Shown: positions 16,113 through 22,999 of the stretch, one piece after another
Layout: every line of letters starts with the position of its first letter
Position numbering within the stretch: the first letter of the stretch is position 1
Source of the DNA: a virus
Length of the DNA stretch: 33,883 nucleotides
Strand: one strand, 5' to 3'
Virus record (IMG/VR): IMGVR_UViG_3300005664_000028
Span: 1 to 33,883 of that record
Position numbers and translations under genes: made by a program
The notes under the pieces: model-generated
Database searches by the model: none
What the model saw: only the letters and a program-made list of their open reading frames with translations
Told to the model about the DNA's origin: nothing

Positions 16113-16523
16113 TTACCGTGGACGAGTTATACCCGGCGCAAGGCCAGACATAAGCCGCTCATAAGAGCCTGTCTGCGGCTCCTTACTTTTCGTACTCGCT
16201 TTCTCTTCTTGTGGATCAAGTGATACTGCAAGAGCTTGTTTCACAAAGTCCTCGCCCGCGCCACTAGCTGCCGCAATAAAAGTGCTCAGTGTTTGCGTCT
16301 GCCAGGAAACGAGTGCTCTATTCTTTCGCTCCTCCATGTACCGTCGTAAAGTGATTGCCGTTGTGATCTGACGAAGCCGTTTAAGAGTGAGGTCAAGAAT
16401 TGTTTTATCATCCCAACCATACTCAAAACTAACTAAGTCAAATGCACGAGACAGTCCTCCTACTAAGCCTTCTGGGTCGATGCCTTGGAGGTCTTTGACG
16501 AGGCGCTCGGCTTGTCTTGCCCC
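16113..16523 (-). CDS. Tail assembly chaperone, second part made by -1 frameshift
   Basis: A frame in the -1 register overlaps the end of the first chaperone gene and runs to 16113. Its translation holds the expected sequence of the downstream chaperone domain: LSRAFDLVSFEYGWDD, then a helical segment with LRQITTAITLRRYMEER, followed by SWQTQTLSTFIAAA. It has no suitable start of its own near the overlap; the first ATG (16337) would remove the conserved part. The fused product from 17041 would be 309 aa. This matches the G/GT arrangement of lambda-like siphophages, where the ratio of short to long chaperone is set by frameshifting during assembly of tube and tape measure. The stop at 16113 lies within the ribosome site of the tape measure gene. 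Confidence 0.85.
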   Translation of the reverse strand, partial: GARQAERLVKDLQGIDPEGLVGGLSRAFDLVSFEYGWDDKTILDLTLKRLRQITTAITLRRYMEERKNRALVSWQTQTLSTFIAAASGAGEDFVKQALAVSLDPQEEKASTKSKEPQTGSYERLMSGLAPGITRPR

Positions 16524-17041
16524 GTCTTCAGAGCCAGTTCCAGCATCGACAGTAGGCGTTTTCCCAAGGCTGCCAAGTCCTTTGCTTCACGTCGGATAAT
16601 CAACTCGACAATCCCAAAGGTATCTTCCAGTTCAGGGTTAGCAAGTGCCTTATCAACGTCGTCCCACAAAGAGCGGTTGCGCTCAATTGCCTGCTTAGAC
16701 AGACTGTTACCCTCAGTCAGACCAACTGGCTTAACCATACTGACAAGGAAGTCAATGGTTTCCTGTTCAGCTTCAGGGATGGAGAAAACAACCATAGCCA
16801 AAAGACGACCAACGATCTCTTCGCCCTCTCCATCAAACAGGGAAGTAATACCATCTTCCATATAAGCAGGAGCACCGTGAGTAATGATACGGAAAAGGCG
16901 GAAGAACTGACGAGTCTTCAGATCTTCAATAGAAACAACCGTACCGTCAACCAGAGTGTAGGTTGCAGGAACGGGATCAAGAATATCTTCTTCTGACACC
17001 TTGATGTCAGTTTCAGTTACTTCGTCTTGCACGGCAGTCAT
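16463..17041 (-). CDS. Tail assembly chaperone, short form
   Basis: This 192-aa protein lies between the tail tube and tape measure genes, the standard place for the gpG-like chaperone. It starts with an acidic segment, then TYTLVDGTVVSIEDLKTRQF, and continues as helices (RLFRIITHGAPAYMEDG, IVGRLLAMVVFSIPEAEQE). The C-terminus is a basic, low-complexity tail (KPSASSKTSKASTQKA) that is bypassed in the frameshifted form. It is expected to bind the tape measure protein and recruit tube subunits. ATG 17041 is preceded by AAGGAG with a 5-nt spacer. It is the first gene after the tail tube hairpin. Confidence 0.85.
   Translation of the reverse strand: MTAVQDEVTETDIKVSEEDILDPVPATYTLVDGTVVSIEDLKTRQFFRLFRIITHGAPAYMEDGITSLFDGEGEEIVGRLLAMVVFSIPEAEQETIDFLVSMVKPVGLTEGNSLSKQAIERNRSLWDDVDKALANPELEDTFGIVELIIRREAKDLAALGKRLLSMLELALKTGQDKPSASSKTSKASTQKA
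16517..16523 (-). promoter_or_regulatory. Probable -1 frameshift slip site GGGGCAA
   Basis: In the short chaperone frame the codons are ACG GGG CAA GAC. A tRNA on GGG can re-pair with GGG one base back, giving GGG GCA AGA and entering the long frame. Both frames are open here and the short frame ends 54 nt further on. The site is my best candidate by eye; other positions in the overlap lack a homopolymer of four. Confidence 0.5.
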
Positions 17042-17093
17042 AGCTGCTCCTTATCTAAGAGATTCGATTTTTCATATTCAGTTATAAGTAGCC

Positions 17094-17132
17094 AGGTAGG
17101 AGGGAAACCCTTGGGATATTTCCCTCCTACCT
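17094..17132 (-). terminator. 14-bp hairpin after tail tube gene
   Basis: AGGTAGGAGGGAAA (17094-17107) and TTTCCCTCCTACCT (17119-17132) form a perfect 14-bp inverted repeat with an 11-nt loop. It lies 8 nt after the tail tube stop codon. There is no run of T on the minus strand beyond the stem, so it may be a U-tract-free terminator, a partial terminator or a 3' stabilising structure for the abundant tube mRNA. Confidence 0.65.
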
Positions 17133-17140
17133 AACTAGGA

Positions 17141-17698
17141 TTAAGATGGACGGCTAACCAAACGACCAATTGCACGGTCAGTCAGGCTAGCTCCGGTCTC
17201 GTCCACAGACGAGATGAGTGCGCGGCCTGAGTAGTTCAGCTTCAGACCATCCTTGTAGGACGGACCATCGAAGCTGAATGGCTGGAACTGCACCTTGTAC
17301 AGGATGAAGTCAAGGTTACGCGTCACACCGTTAGTGTCCTTAGCAGGAACACGAATACGCATGGGACGAGTTGGCTGGTTCAGGGACTCTTCAGTCCACA
17401 GCGGTACGCTGTAGTGGTCGTTAGGCGCTGAGCCAGACGACGTAACAGTGGTGCCGCTAAGCAGCGCAATGGTATCGAACGGGACATACCCGGCCTGGAT
17501 CGTGACGTTGGCGAAGTTGAACCAGAACCACGTCGAAAGCACAGTGTTGTCACCAGGGTTGTCAAAGCTGTCGGTATCAGCCTCAAGCGATCCTTCGTTC
17601 ACACCGTAAATATCACCGAAAGTTTCATCGGCACCAGTGGAACCATTAAGAATGGCCGCGTGGCTAATACTAAAGCCCTCAAAAGTTTTAGTAGACAT
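17141..17698 (-). CDS. Major tail tube protein
   Basis: The 185-aa protein is encoded between the head-tail joining genes and the tail assembly chaperones, which identifies the tube protein in siphophages. Its sequence is mostly strands, with FEGFSISHAAILNGSTGADE at the N-terminus and ALISSVDETGASL near the end, fitting the tube beta-sandwich fold. The codons favour C in third position compared with neighbouring genes, as in the capsid gene, consistent with high expression. ATG 17698 has AAAGGAG with an 8-nt spacer. A GCCGATAG promoter candidate lies upstream and a strong hairpin follows the stop, so it can be transcribed on its own. A diverged paralogue is encoded at 5821-6534. Confidence 0.9.
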   Translation of the reverse strand: MSTKTFEGFSISHAAILNGSTGADETFGDIYGVNEGSLEADTDSFDNPGDNTVLSTWFWFNFANVTIQAGYVPFDTIALLSGTTVTSSGSAPNDHYSVPLWTEESLNQPTRPMRIRVPAKDTNGVTRNLDFILYKVQFQPFSFDGPSYKDGLKLNYSGRALISSVDETGASLTDRAIGRLVSRPS

Positions 17699-17757
17699 GC
17701 TGTTGTCTCCTTTGAGACTAAGGAAATATGGATTAGCCTCTAGCGGCTCTACTTAAT

Positions 17758-17784
17758 CTATCGGCGCTTTCTCCTTTCTACTTA
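17758..17784 (-). promoter_or_regulatory. Candidate phage-sigma promoter P3 (TAAG-N15-GCCGATAG)
   Basis: GCCGATAG occupies 17765-17758 on the minus strand and TAAG lies 15 nt upstream (17784-17781), close to the FliA/WhiG pattern TAAA-N15-GCCGATAA. It is in the 79-nt gap ahead of the tail tube gene, giving a leader of about 50 nt. Confidence 0.6.
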
Positions 17785-18020
17785 CCCCTCGCTTCTTCTC
17801 CTCGTGCTATCTCAACTGTCTCGACAAGATCCCCAGCAAAATTAAAACGGTGAAGAACACGAGCTATATCATAGCCCTGCTTACGCAAATCACGAGCACA
17901 GTCACTACACGCAAACTCTACAGTGTTGTCATCTAAATAACGAGGACGCTCACCATTCTGCCGAAGAATAGCAAGTAATCTACCTGGCCCAGTAGGACAA
18001 CGAAGCTGAACAGAACCCAT
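17778..18020 (-). CDS. Small cysteine-containing protein of 80 aa
   Basis: The product has LRCPTGPGRLLAILRQNGE at the N-terminus, then EFACSDCARDLRKQGYDIA and VLHRFNFAGDLVETVEI. Cys8 with the C38-x2-C41 pair could bind zinc together with a histidine (H57), though one ligand is unclear. The strand-helix layout is that of a small zinc-knuckle protein; function is unknown. It starts at ATG 18020, one base after the GT-B gene ends, and precedes the tail tube promoter. Close spacing suggests co-expression with the glycosyltransferase. Confidence 0.65.
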   Translation of the reverse strand: MGSVQLRCPTGPGRLLAILRQNGERPRYLDDNTVEFACSDCARDLRKQGYDIARVLHRFNFAGDLVETVEIARGEEARGK

Positions 18021-18021
18021 A

Positions 18022-19158
18022 TCAACGCTCGCCTATTGTACTGTCTCTAAGTCCCATCTGGTACCGAGTATAAACTTCTTCACCCTTACCAGGAACATTA
18101 TCCCTGATTCGATAGAACATTTTCTCAACAACAGTGTCCCAGTTACACATCTTAGGAATCATCTGTGCAGCAAGGTCTGCCTTTGCTTTAACTTCAGCAC
18201 GATTCTTGTACGTGTGCATCATGAGTTCCTTCATGTGCTCAGTAGAAGCACGCGCTGACTTACAGTCTGGATACTCAGCACTTTCTTCGCGCAGTACATA
18301 ATCCAACGGGTACGCCCACTGAGGGTCGAGCCACTCGCGGTGGCCTCCCCAGTCAGTAGCGATCACCGTTCCGCCCGTAGTCATAAACTCAAGAGCGGGA
18401 AGATTCTTTCCTTCCCCGCGAGAAGGAGCAAGGAGAACATGCTGACTCTGATAGAACGCATTTAATACATCAGTGGGCCATGTGGCATAATGCACCCGAA
18501 GCTTAGGACACCAGTCTTCCATAGCAGGGTGGAGATTGCGAAGAGTATTCTTAAGGTGTAACTCAGCACCATCAAACTCTTTAGGATAACGCTTCTTAAG
18601 ATCAACAAAAGCTTGAATAGCAACAAACGGATCTTTACGCTCGTGCAGTTGCCCACACATCATGAACCCGAAGCGGTCCCCAAACCAGTCACGCTCCAAC
18701 GGCTGCCACTCAGACGGATCGTACCCGCCCTGCAAAATTGCAGTGTCTGTGTTTGTCAAGTAGGGCTTGAAACCTTCAACAGTAACCGAGTCATATCCAA
18801 GAAAAAGATCGAAGTCTCGCATCCTAGATTGCAAAGTCTTACGCTGAGAAGGCATCAAATTAGAAAGAGACGTGTACTCCCACATAGACCAAGCAACAGT
18901 AACGCTACCCTCTTTACGAAGAGCAGAAGGAATAGCTAATTGACCTGGATCTTCATGATCAATAACAAGGTCAAAAGGCTTCTGAAGATTTTTACTAAAA
19001 AGACTGATGACATCATCAGGAAGAGGAGGAGAAACATGCGTAGGTTGGAGATAAACGTCAGCACCGCAACGAACTAGGGCTTGAATAAGACCAATACCAT
19101 CTCGGCCATAGCCAGTGAACGTACTGATAGGAGACTTTACAAGAACCTTAACTGTCAT
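18022..19158 (-). CDS. GT-B fold glycosyltransferase (family 4-like)
   Basis: The 378-aa protein has two Rossmann-like halves. The N-terminal half opens with VKVLVKSPISTFTGYGRDG, like acceptor-side domains of GT-B enzymes. The donor side contains GFMMCGQLHERKDP, then VLLAPSRGEGKNLPALEFM with an E-x7-E pair (E249, E257), followed by TGGTVIATDWGGHREWL, the usual nucleotide-sugar binding region of family 4 enzymes. It should transfer a sugar from a nucleotide donor. Its place between tail terminator and tail tube genes suggests that a tail or other virion protein is the acceptor (inference). Modification of host wall glycans or of DNA cannot be excluded. ATG 19158 has GGAGG about 12 nt upstream. 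Confidence 0.85.
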   Translation of the reverse strand: MTVKVLVKSPISTFTGYGRDGIGLIQALVRCGADVYLQPTHVSPPLPDDVISLFSKNLQKPFDLVIDHEDPGQLAIPSALRKEGSVTVAWSMWEYTSLSNLMPSQRKTLQSRMRDFDLFLGYDSVTVEGFKPYLTNTDTAILQGGYDPSEWQPLERDWFGDRFGFMMCGQLHERKDPFVAIQAFVDLKKRYPKEFDGAELHLKNTLRNLHPAMEDWCPKLRVHYATWPTDVLNAFYQSQHVLLAPSRGEGKNLPALEFMTTGGTVIATDWGGHREWLDPQWAYPLDYVLREESAEYPDCKSARASTEHMKELMMHTYKNRAEVKAKADLAAQMIPKMCNWDTVVEKMFYRIRDNVPGKGEEVYTRYQMGLRDSTIGER

Positions 19159-19185
19159 ACGGGGTCAGACCCTCCACTGCAATAC

Positions 19186-19317
19186 TCAGAGACAAGCTTG
19201 ACTTCTCTTGTCTTCATCGAGCACACGCTCTTCTAACAAGTGCTGTGCAGAACTACAGTAAATAGTAACATCGTTATCCACTACAACGCAACCGCAAGAA
19301 AGAGAAAAGCTGCCCAC
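19186..19317 (-). CDS. Cysteine-containing peptide of 43 aa
   Basis: GTG 19317 is preceded by AGGAG with a 5-nt spacer, formed over the stop of the tail terminator gene, and the frame ends at TGA 19186-19188. The product has CGC at residues 8-10, Cys21 and Cys42, an N-terminal beta-type half (FSLSCGCVVVDNDVTIYC) and a charged helix (QHLLEERVLDEDKRSQ). Four cysteines in 43 residues suggest metal binding. The short gap on either side and the good ribosome site favour a real gene; function is unknown. It precedes the GT-B gene and might be its partner. Confidence 0.55.
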   Translation of the reverse strand: MGSFSLSCGCVVVDNDVTIYCSSAQHLLEERVLDEDKRSQACL

Positions 19318-19325
19318 AACATCTC

Positions 19326-19808
19326 CTACCCTAAAGTGATAGCAAACTTTGACCTTGAAAAACGTGCTCCATCTGTATCATTGAATGGATAGATCTTATG
19401 CCCAGCAATCTTATGACTAGTAAGAACGCGAAGCGAGTCCCACTGTAGCTCAACATGAGAAGGAACGTGCAAAAGAGAATCAACTACTTCCCAGATCTCG
19501 TTAAATCTAGGGAGAAGATTAGGCTGTGTCACATTAGCAGCGGTGTCTCGACCTGGATCAATATAAACATCAACAGACAGAGCAGGAAATCCCATTGTGT
19601 TGTGTCTATTACTTTGCGACCAATCCCCGTCCGGCCACAATACGATAGCCGCACGCTTCGTGCCCTCCATCGGAACCATAGGACGAGCACTCGCGTCCTG
19701 TCCGCGAAAGATCCACGTATCAAACCCGGAGCCGGTACCAAGGAGTGTCGTCAACTCAGCAGAGTCAGAAAGAAAACGACGCGCAGCTAAAACAATATCA
19801 ATACTCAT
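19326..19808 (-). CDS. Tail terminator protein
   Basis: The 160-aa product lies third after the adaptor gene, the usual position of the tail terminator (gpU-like) in siphophages. Its N-terminal helix (IVLAARRFLSDSAELTTLLG) followed by strands (AAIVLWPDGDW, ALSVDVYIDPGRD) fits that alpha/beta fold. The C-terminal phrase ARFSRSKFAITLG resembles the last strand of such proteins. It would cap the tail tube for joining to the head. The start ATG 19808 overlaps the upstream stop as ATGA. Confidence 0.7.
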   Translation of the reverse strand: MSIDIVLAARRFLSDSAELTTLLGTGSGFDTWIFRGQDASARPMVPMEGTKRAAIVLWPDGDWSQSNRHNTMGFPALSVDVYIDPGRDTAANVTQPNLLPRFNEIWEVVDSLLHVPSHVELQWDSLRVLTSHKIAGHKIYPFNDTDGARFSRSKFAITLG

Positions 19809-20170
19809 TTTGCAAAGTGTCCTCTGATGATAGTCTCGGCCCAGATGCCGTCCATTACTGGATTTTCAATACCTTCCATAAAATCATGTCCGGGACGGCG
19901 CTGTTCAAACCACGCATAAGAATTGTACGAAGGGCTAGTAGGCTGGAAAGCGTCATACATAATCTCCCCCTCCCACGAAATGACACCCCTACTAGACTCA
20001 GTATCCCCAGAACGGATCAACTTAGTAGTGTCAACGTGTACGTCCATCTGAGTAATAAAAAAAAGTTCTTGGAGAGTGTCGTTAAGTTCACGACGTAGCC
20101 TACCACCGGGATGAAGAAGACGACGTACTTCTTTCAGTGCGTCACTAGGATCAACGTCAATGATAATCAT
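19805..20170 (-). CDS. Neck/tail completion protein (HK97 gp10-like)
   Basis: The 121-aa protein lies between stopper and tail terminator genes. A charged N-terminal helix (DALKEVRRLLHPGGRLRREL) is followed by a strand-rich half with WEGEIMYDAFQPTS and AWFEQRRPGHDFM, similar to small neck proteins of the gp10 type. Role in head-tail joining is inferred from position and length. It follows the stopper gene after 9 nt and overlaps the terminator gene by 4 nt. Confidence 0.6.
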   Translation of the reverse strand: MIIIDVDPSDALKEVRRLLHPGGRLRRELNDTLQELFFITQMDVHVDTTKLIRSGDTESSRGVISWEGEIMYDAFQPTSPSYNSYAWFEQRRPGHDFMEGIENPVMDGIWAETIIRGHFAK

Positions 20171-20179
20171 GTGACTCTC

Positions 20180-20569
20180 CTAAGTAGTAGCAGGAAGGTA
20201 AGCAGCTACATTCTGAGCAACCTCAACAACTTGAACTTCAATATGGTGTGCAGAACCGTAATCCAGCGCCTGATCGGGCACAGCCTTAATGGCAAACGTA
20301 CCAGTGACCGGGCCTGAAACTGTTCTGATGTGATCTCCTGGCTTAAGAGCAACAGAAGACGCACAAAACATAACCCCCACACGATCAGGAGCACGGCCCG
20401 CTTCCACAGGAGCGGGCTGATCCTTTCCAGGACGAAGAAAGTTCAGGTCCAAACGACAGGACACTCGCTGCAAAGAAGAAACAGCAGACCACTCATACTC
20501 AACAGCACCATCTTCAGACGACATAGTAAGACGATAAACAGCCACAACAGAACTAAACAAATGATTCAT
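20180..20569 (-). CDS. Head-tail stopper (head closure) protein
   Basis: The 129-aa protein is almost all strand, with RVSCRLDLNFLRPGKD, then VALKPGDHIRTVSG and DYGSAHHIEVQVVEV. This order matches the small beta-barrel stopper proteins (SPP1 gp16 or HK97 gp7 type) that close the portal channel until the tail joins. It follows the adaptor gene by 2 nt. Assignment rests on fold pattern and gene order. Confidence 0.65.
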   Translation of the reverse strand: MNHLFSSVVAVYRLTMSSEDGAVEYEWSAVSSLQRVSCRLDLNFLRPGKDQPAPVEAGRAPDRVGVMFCASSVALKPGDHIRTVSGPVTGTFAIKAVPDQALDYGSAHHIEVQVVEVAQNVAAYLPATT

Positions 20570-20571
20570 TG

Positions 20572-21093
20572 TCAGTTCCTAGTAAAAACTTGATCGCCTG
20601 AAAATCCAAACAAATTAGAAGAGTTCTCACCCTCTGGCCCTAGAAGCACACGACGACCGTTAACTTCGCTAATGCCGTAGTCCTCAAAAATCGTAGTGGC
20701 AGAATGCGAGACAGTCACACCTGAATCGCAAGACCCGTAATTCTGTATGGCTAGATCAAACCAGCCAACCCCAGTCGGAAGTCCCTGAGAAACCTGAGAC
20801 GACATCTTCGAGTAAGAGTAGCTACCAATAGTCTCAGAAGAAAACGGACTAGCCTTAGCAGTAGAATACTGTTGACCCAAGTACAACCTGTCGGCCATAT
20901 CAAGAATGGCATTGACACAAACATCGTAATCTACAGACGTAGTATCTGTAGGAAGCGCGTCAAGACAAGAAGCAATCTGAAACAACACAGTCGCTTGAAC
21001 TAGTGCCTGGTCTGCAAAGTCAGTGTAGGACTCTTCTTCTCTGCCACTAAACACAGCCAACTGTTCAAGAGACGGAGGCGTTATTCGGGCCAC
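20572..21093 (-). CDS. Head-tail adaptor (connector) protein
   Basis: The 173-aa product is mainly helical. It contains FADQALVQATVLFQIASCLD and a FSSETIGSYSYSK segment; this SExxGxYSYS phrase is typical of adaptor proteins of the HK97 gp6/SPP1 gp15 kind that dock on the portal. Its C-terminal third is strand and loop (EVNGRRVLLGPEGENSS). It is the first gene of the joining module after the acidic 179-aa protein. Confidence 0.7.
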   Translation of the reverse strand: MARITPPSLEQLAVFSGREEESYTDFADQALVQATVLFQIASCLDALPTDTTSVDYDVCVNAILDMADRLYLGQQYSTAKASPFSSETIGSYSYSKMSSQVSQGLPTGVGWFDLAIQNYGSCDSGVTVSHSATTIFEDYGISEVNGRRVLLGPEGENSSNLFGFSGDQVFTRN

Positions 21094-21110
21094 AAGAAGA
21101 CTCCCTCTTA

Positions 21111-21650
21111 CTAAGTAATCGGAGGCTTCCGATTACGCTTCAACTCCCGAGCAAGGTACTCTGGATCTGAGCTAGGCTCTCCAAACCACGGACCTTTACG
21201 GAACATTACCTTGCCAAACCGTTTTGCTTGCTCATAATCATTATCGACCAAATCGAGCCACGACTCTCCATTACGATCAAGAGTAGCCTCGTATGAGCGT
21301 GAACCCTTTACAACTTCCAACTCTTGTCCGCGATACCACACAGTAGCAAAAGCAGAGAATCCATCTTCGATAAAGTGAAGAAGGATAGTTTGATCTACCT
21401 CATCAGGCTCAGTCTCATCAAAGCGATCCTCTGGAAGCTGACGTGCTCCCTCCAACAAAGCCTGAGCATGAGACGCAGACTCAGCATCTTGCTCAACAAC
21501 CTCTTCTACAGGAGCCTCTTCCACAACAATGTCTTCAACTTCAACCTTGACTGAAGAAGGCTCAACGATCTTAGTCTCAGGTTCAGGAACAGCGACGCTC
21601 TCACTGTCATTCAAAAGATCGTCAATGTCAGAGTTTAAAGACAGCGGCAT
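21111..21650 (-). CDS. Acidic protein of 179 aa following the capsid gene, unknown
   Basis: The N-terminal 80 residues are acidic and low in complexity (EVEDIVVEEAPVEEVVEQD). The C-terminal 100 residues look folded: TILLHFIEDGFSAFATVWYR, EATLDRNGESWLDLVDND, QAKRFGKVMFRKGPWFG. The folded part is typical of conserved phage proteins found next to the capsid gene; I cannot name the family. A role in head completion or joining is inference. ATG 21650 (MPLSLNSD) is chosen over the longer frame to 21695 because AAAGG lies 7 nt upstream. A terminator stands between it and the capsid gene, so it depends on readthrough or on a weak promoter. Confidence 0.65.
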   Translation of the reverse strand: MPLSLNSDIDDLLNDSESVAVPEPETKIVEPSSVKVEVEDIVVEEAPVEEVVEQDAESASHAQALLEGARQLPEDRFDETEPDEVDQTILLHFIEDGFSAFATVWYRGQELEVVKGSRSYEATLDRNGESWLDLVDNDYEQAKRFGKVMFRKGPWFGEPSSDPEYLARELKRNRKPPIT

Positions 21651-21702
21651 GTGCAAACCTTTCCAAAGAATAAGTGAACACAGGAAGTGTACCACAAATA
21701 AA

Positions 21703-21739
21703 GAAGAGAGCCAGTACCCGAAGGTGACTGGCTCTCTTC
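21703..21739 (-). terminator. Intrinsic terminator after major capsid gene
   Basis: GAAGAGAGCCAGT (21703-21715) pairs perfectly with ACTGGCTCTCTTC (21727-21739), a 13-bp stem with an 11-nt loop. On the minus strand the stem is followed by TTTATTTG. It begins 20 nt after the capsid stop codon. Confidence 0.85.
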
Positions 21740-21759
21740 CTTTAAAAGGCTAACGCATC

Positions 21760-22761
21760 TTAAGTGAGGTCAGCGTAAACAAACTGCTCAGTCCGAGTAA
21801 TGACTGGCAGGAAGTGCCACTCAAGAAGGATCTGGCGAGCCGAAGGATCTTTTTCCTTCCACGTCTTGCTGAACTTTCCGGTGAATCCGCCTGGAGCTTC
21901 GTCATCAGCAGTCGGACCCTCCATCAGTTCAATCGGACGGTTCTCATCAAAGTTTCCAATGACAACGTGGTTGTCATCTAGGAAGTTAGTGATGGTTCCG
22001 TTCGACGCTTCGTAGACGGACTCTGCCAGGTTCCAGTTCAGACCCATGAAGCCGGGAATGACACCGTTCTGGTAGTACTCGTCCTTCATACGATCCGACA
22101 GGAGCGCACCGGCAGGAGCGTTGGACGCACCCGTTGACGCGAAGCTATCGAAGACGTTAGCAACAGCAACCTCAGTTGCGTATGCGTCCTTCGCAGCGAC
22201 ACGACCATCACGGGTGATGAGGCGCTTCCACGCACGAACGTCATCAACGATCTGCGACGGAGTAGCAGTTGCCCACGCAGTACCGGCTGACGGCTTGTGC
22301 GAGCTTGCAAATCCATAGTCAACAGTCGCTTGAACTTCATGCGAATCGAAGGTCAGCGTTCCCGTCAGTGCCTTCCACAAGCAGTACTCTGCAAGTGCGT
22401 TGGCGCGGTTGTCAAGATCCTGAACCTCGCGAAGAACTGCGGCCTCAGCATTGACCTTAGCAAGCTGACCCGGCTCACGGAGCCAGTGCAGAGTCGTCGG
22501 TTCAAAGACCTTCTTCTCACGCGTGTAGACAAACGACGCACTCTTCTGGCTACGAGTCAGACGTGAAACAATCTGAGCCTCAGAGTTAGGAACGTTTGGA
22601 GAAGCAATCGTACGCGAACCAGAAACAACGTCCCAGGTCACGGCGGGGAAGGGCCACGGTTGCTTCGGAACGCGGTTCAAAAGAATCATGCTCTCAGGAG
22701 CAGTCAGCTTCTCTACCACACCACGAAGAACCTGCGGCTGAAGCAGGCTAATATCTGGCAT
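21760..22761 (-). CDS. Major capsid protein, lambda gpE-like
   Basis: The 333-aa product matches the gpE-like capsid family in size and phrases. It contains WDVVSGSRTIASPNVPN at the N-terminus, then REPGQLAKVNAEAAVLREVQ, a central GTLTFDSHEVQATVDYGF and a C-terminal LIELMEGP-like segment followed by ARQILLEWHFLPVITRTEQF. It forms the procapsid shell with the decoration protein encoded at 25908-26312. Codons favour C in third position, consistent with high expression. ATG 22761 has AGGAG with an 8-nt spacer. Two promoter candidates and a hairpin lie upstream and a strong terminator follows, so it can form its own transcription unit. Confidence 0.92.
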   Translation of the reverse strand: MPDISLLQPQVLRGVVEKLTAPESMILLNRVPKQPWPFPAVTWDVVSGSRTIASPNVPNSEAQIVSRLTRSQKSASFVYTREKKVFEPTTLHWLREPGQLAKVNAEAAVLREVQDLDNRANALAEYCLWKALTGTLTFDSHEVQATVDYGFASSHKPSAGTAWATATPSQIVDDVRAWKRLITRDGRVAAKDAYATEVAVANVFDSFASTGASNAPAGALLSDRMKDEYYQNGVIPGFMGLNWNLAESVYEASNGTITNFLDDNHVVIGNFDENRPIELMEGPTADDEAPGGFTGKFSKTWKEKDPSARQILLEWHFLPVITRTEQFVYADLT

Positions 22762-22869
22762 TGGGAAAACTCCTAACTAAAGTGATGTAACAGTTAGTCG
22801 CGTTCCTTGCGGAACCGGCCTGCGCCACTCCTAAGAGTCATCCGGCTGGCCTAAGTCTATCTACTAGCA

Positions 22870-22896
22870 ATATCGGCTAAGTACAAATACAACTAC
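22870..22896 (-). promoter_or_regulatory. Candidate phage-sigma promoter P4 (GTAG-N15-GCCGATAT)
   Basis: GCCGATAT lies at 22877-22870 on the minus strand, within the 238-nt gap ahead of the capsid gene. The tetramer 15 nt upstream is GTAG, a weak match to the -35 pattern. The predicted leader is about 100 nt and contains small hairpins such as GTTCC/GGAAC. Confidence 0.5.
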
Positions 22897-22911
22897 AAAC
22901 TTTTCATAGAT

Positions 22912-22951
22912 GGTCTGTTGCACAGCCGCGAGGAAAACTGTGCAACAGACC
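22912..22951 (-). terminator. 14-bp hairpin between modification cassette and capsid gene
   Basis: GGTCTGTTGCACAG (22912-22925) and CTGTGCAACAGACC (22938-22951) are perfectly complementary, with a 12-nt loop. The minus strand lacks a T-run after the stem, so this may be a U-tract-free terminator, an attenuator or an RNA-protecting structure. It separates the extended -10 site at 22986-22994 from P4. A smaller hairpin (CCTCG/CGAGG, 22953-22971) abuts it. Confidence 0.6.
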
Positions 22952-22985
22952 CCCTCGGTAGCGAATCGAGGTCTATGTTCTACGC

Positions 22986-22994
22986 ACTATAGCA
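22986..22994 (-). promoter_or_regulatory. Candidate extended -10 promoter upstream of capsid leader
   Basis: The minus strand reads TGC-TATAGT, an extended -10 element with five of six consensus bases. It matches the string TATGNTATAGT upstream of the sigma gene. No good -35 hexamer is found at 16-18 nt, as is allowed for extended -10 promoters. It lies just after the stop of the 57-aa gene. Confidence 0.35.
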
Positions 22995-22999
22995 TAGGA

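Noticed and set aside
22912-22971. tRNA-like folding of the hairpin region before the capsid gene
   Set aside because: The 14-bp perfect stem, a 9-nt loop in the second hairpin and the absence of an anticodon arm and TTCGA-type loop in the right frame do not fit a tRNA.
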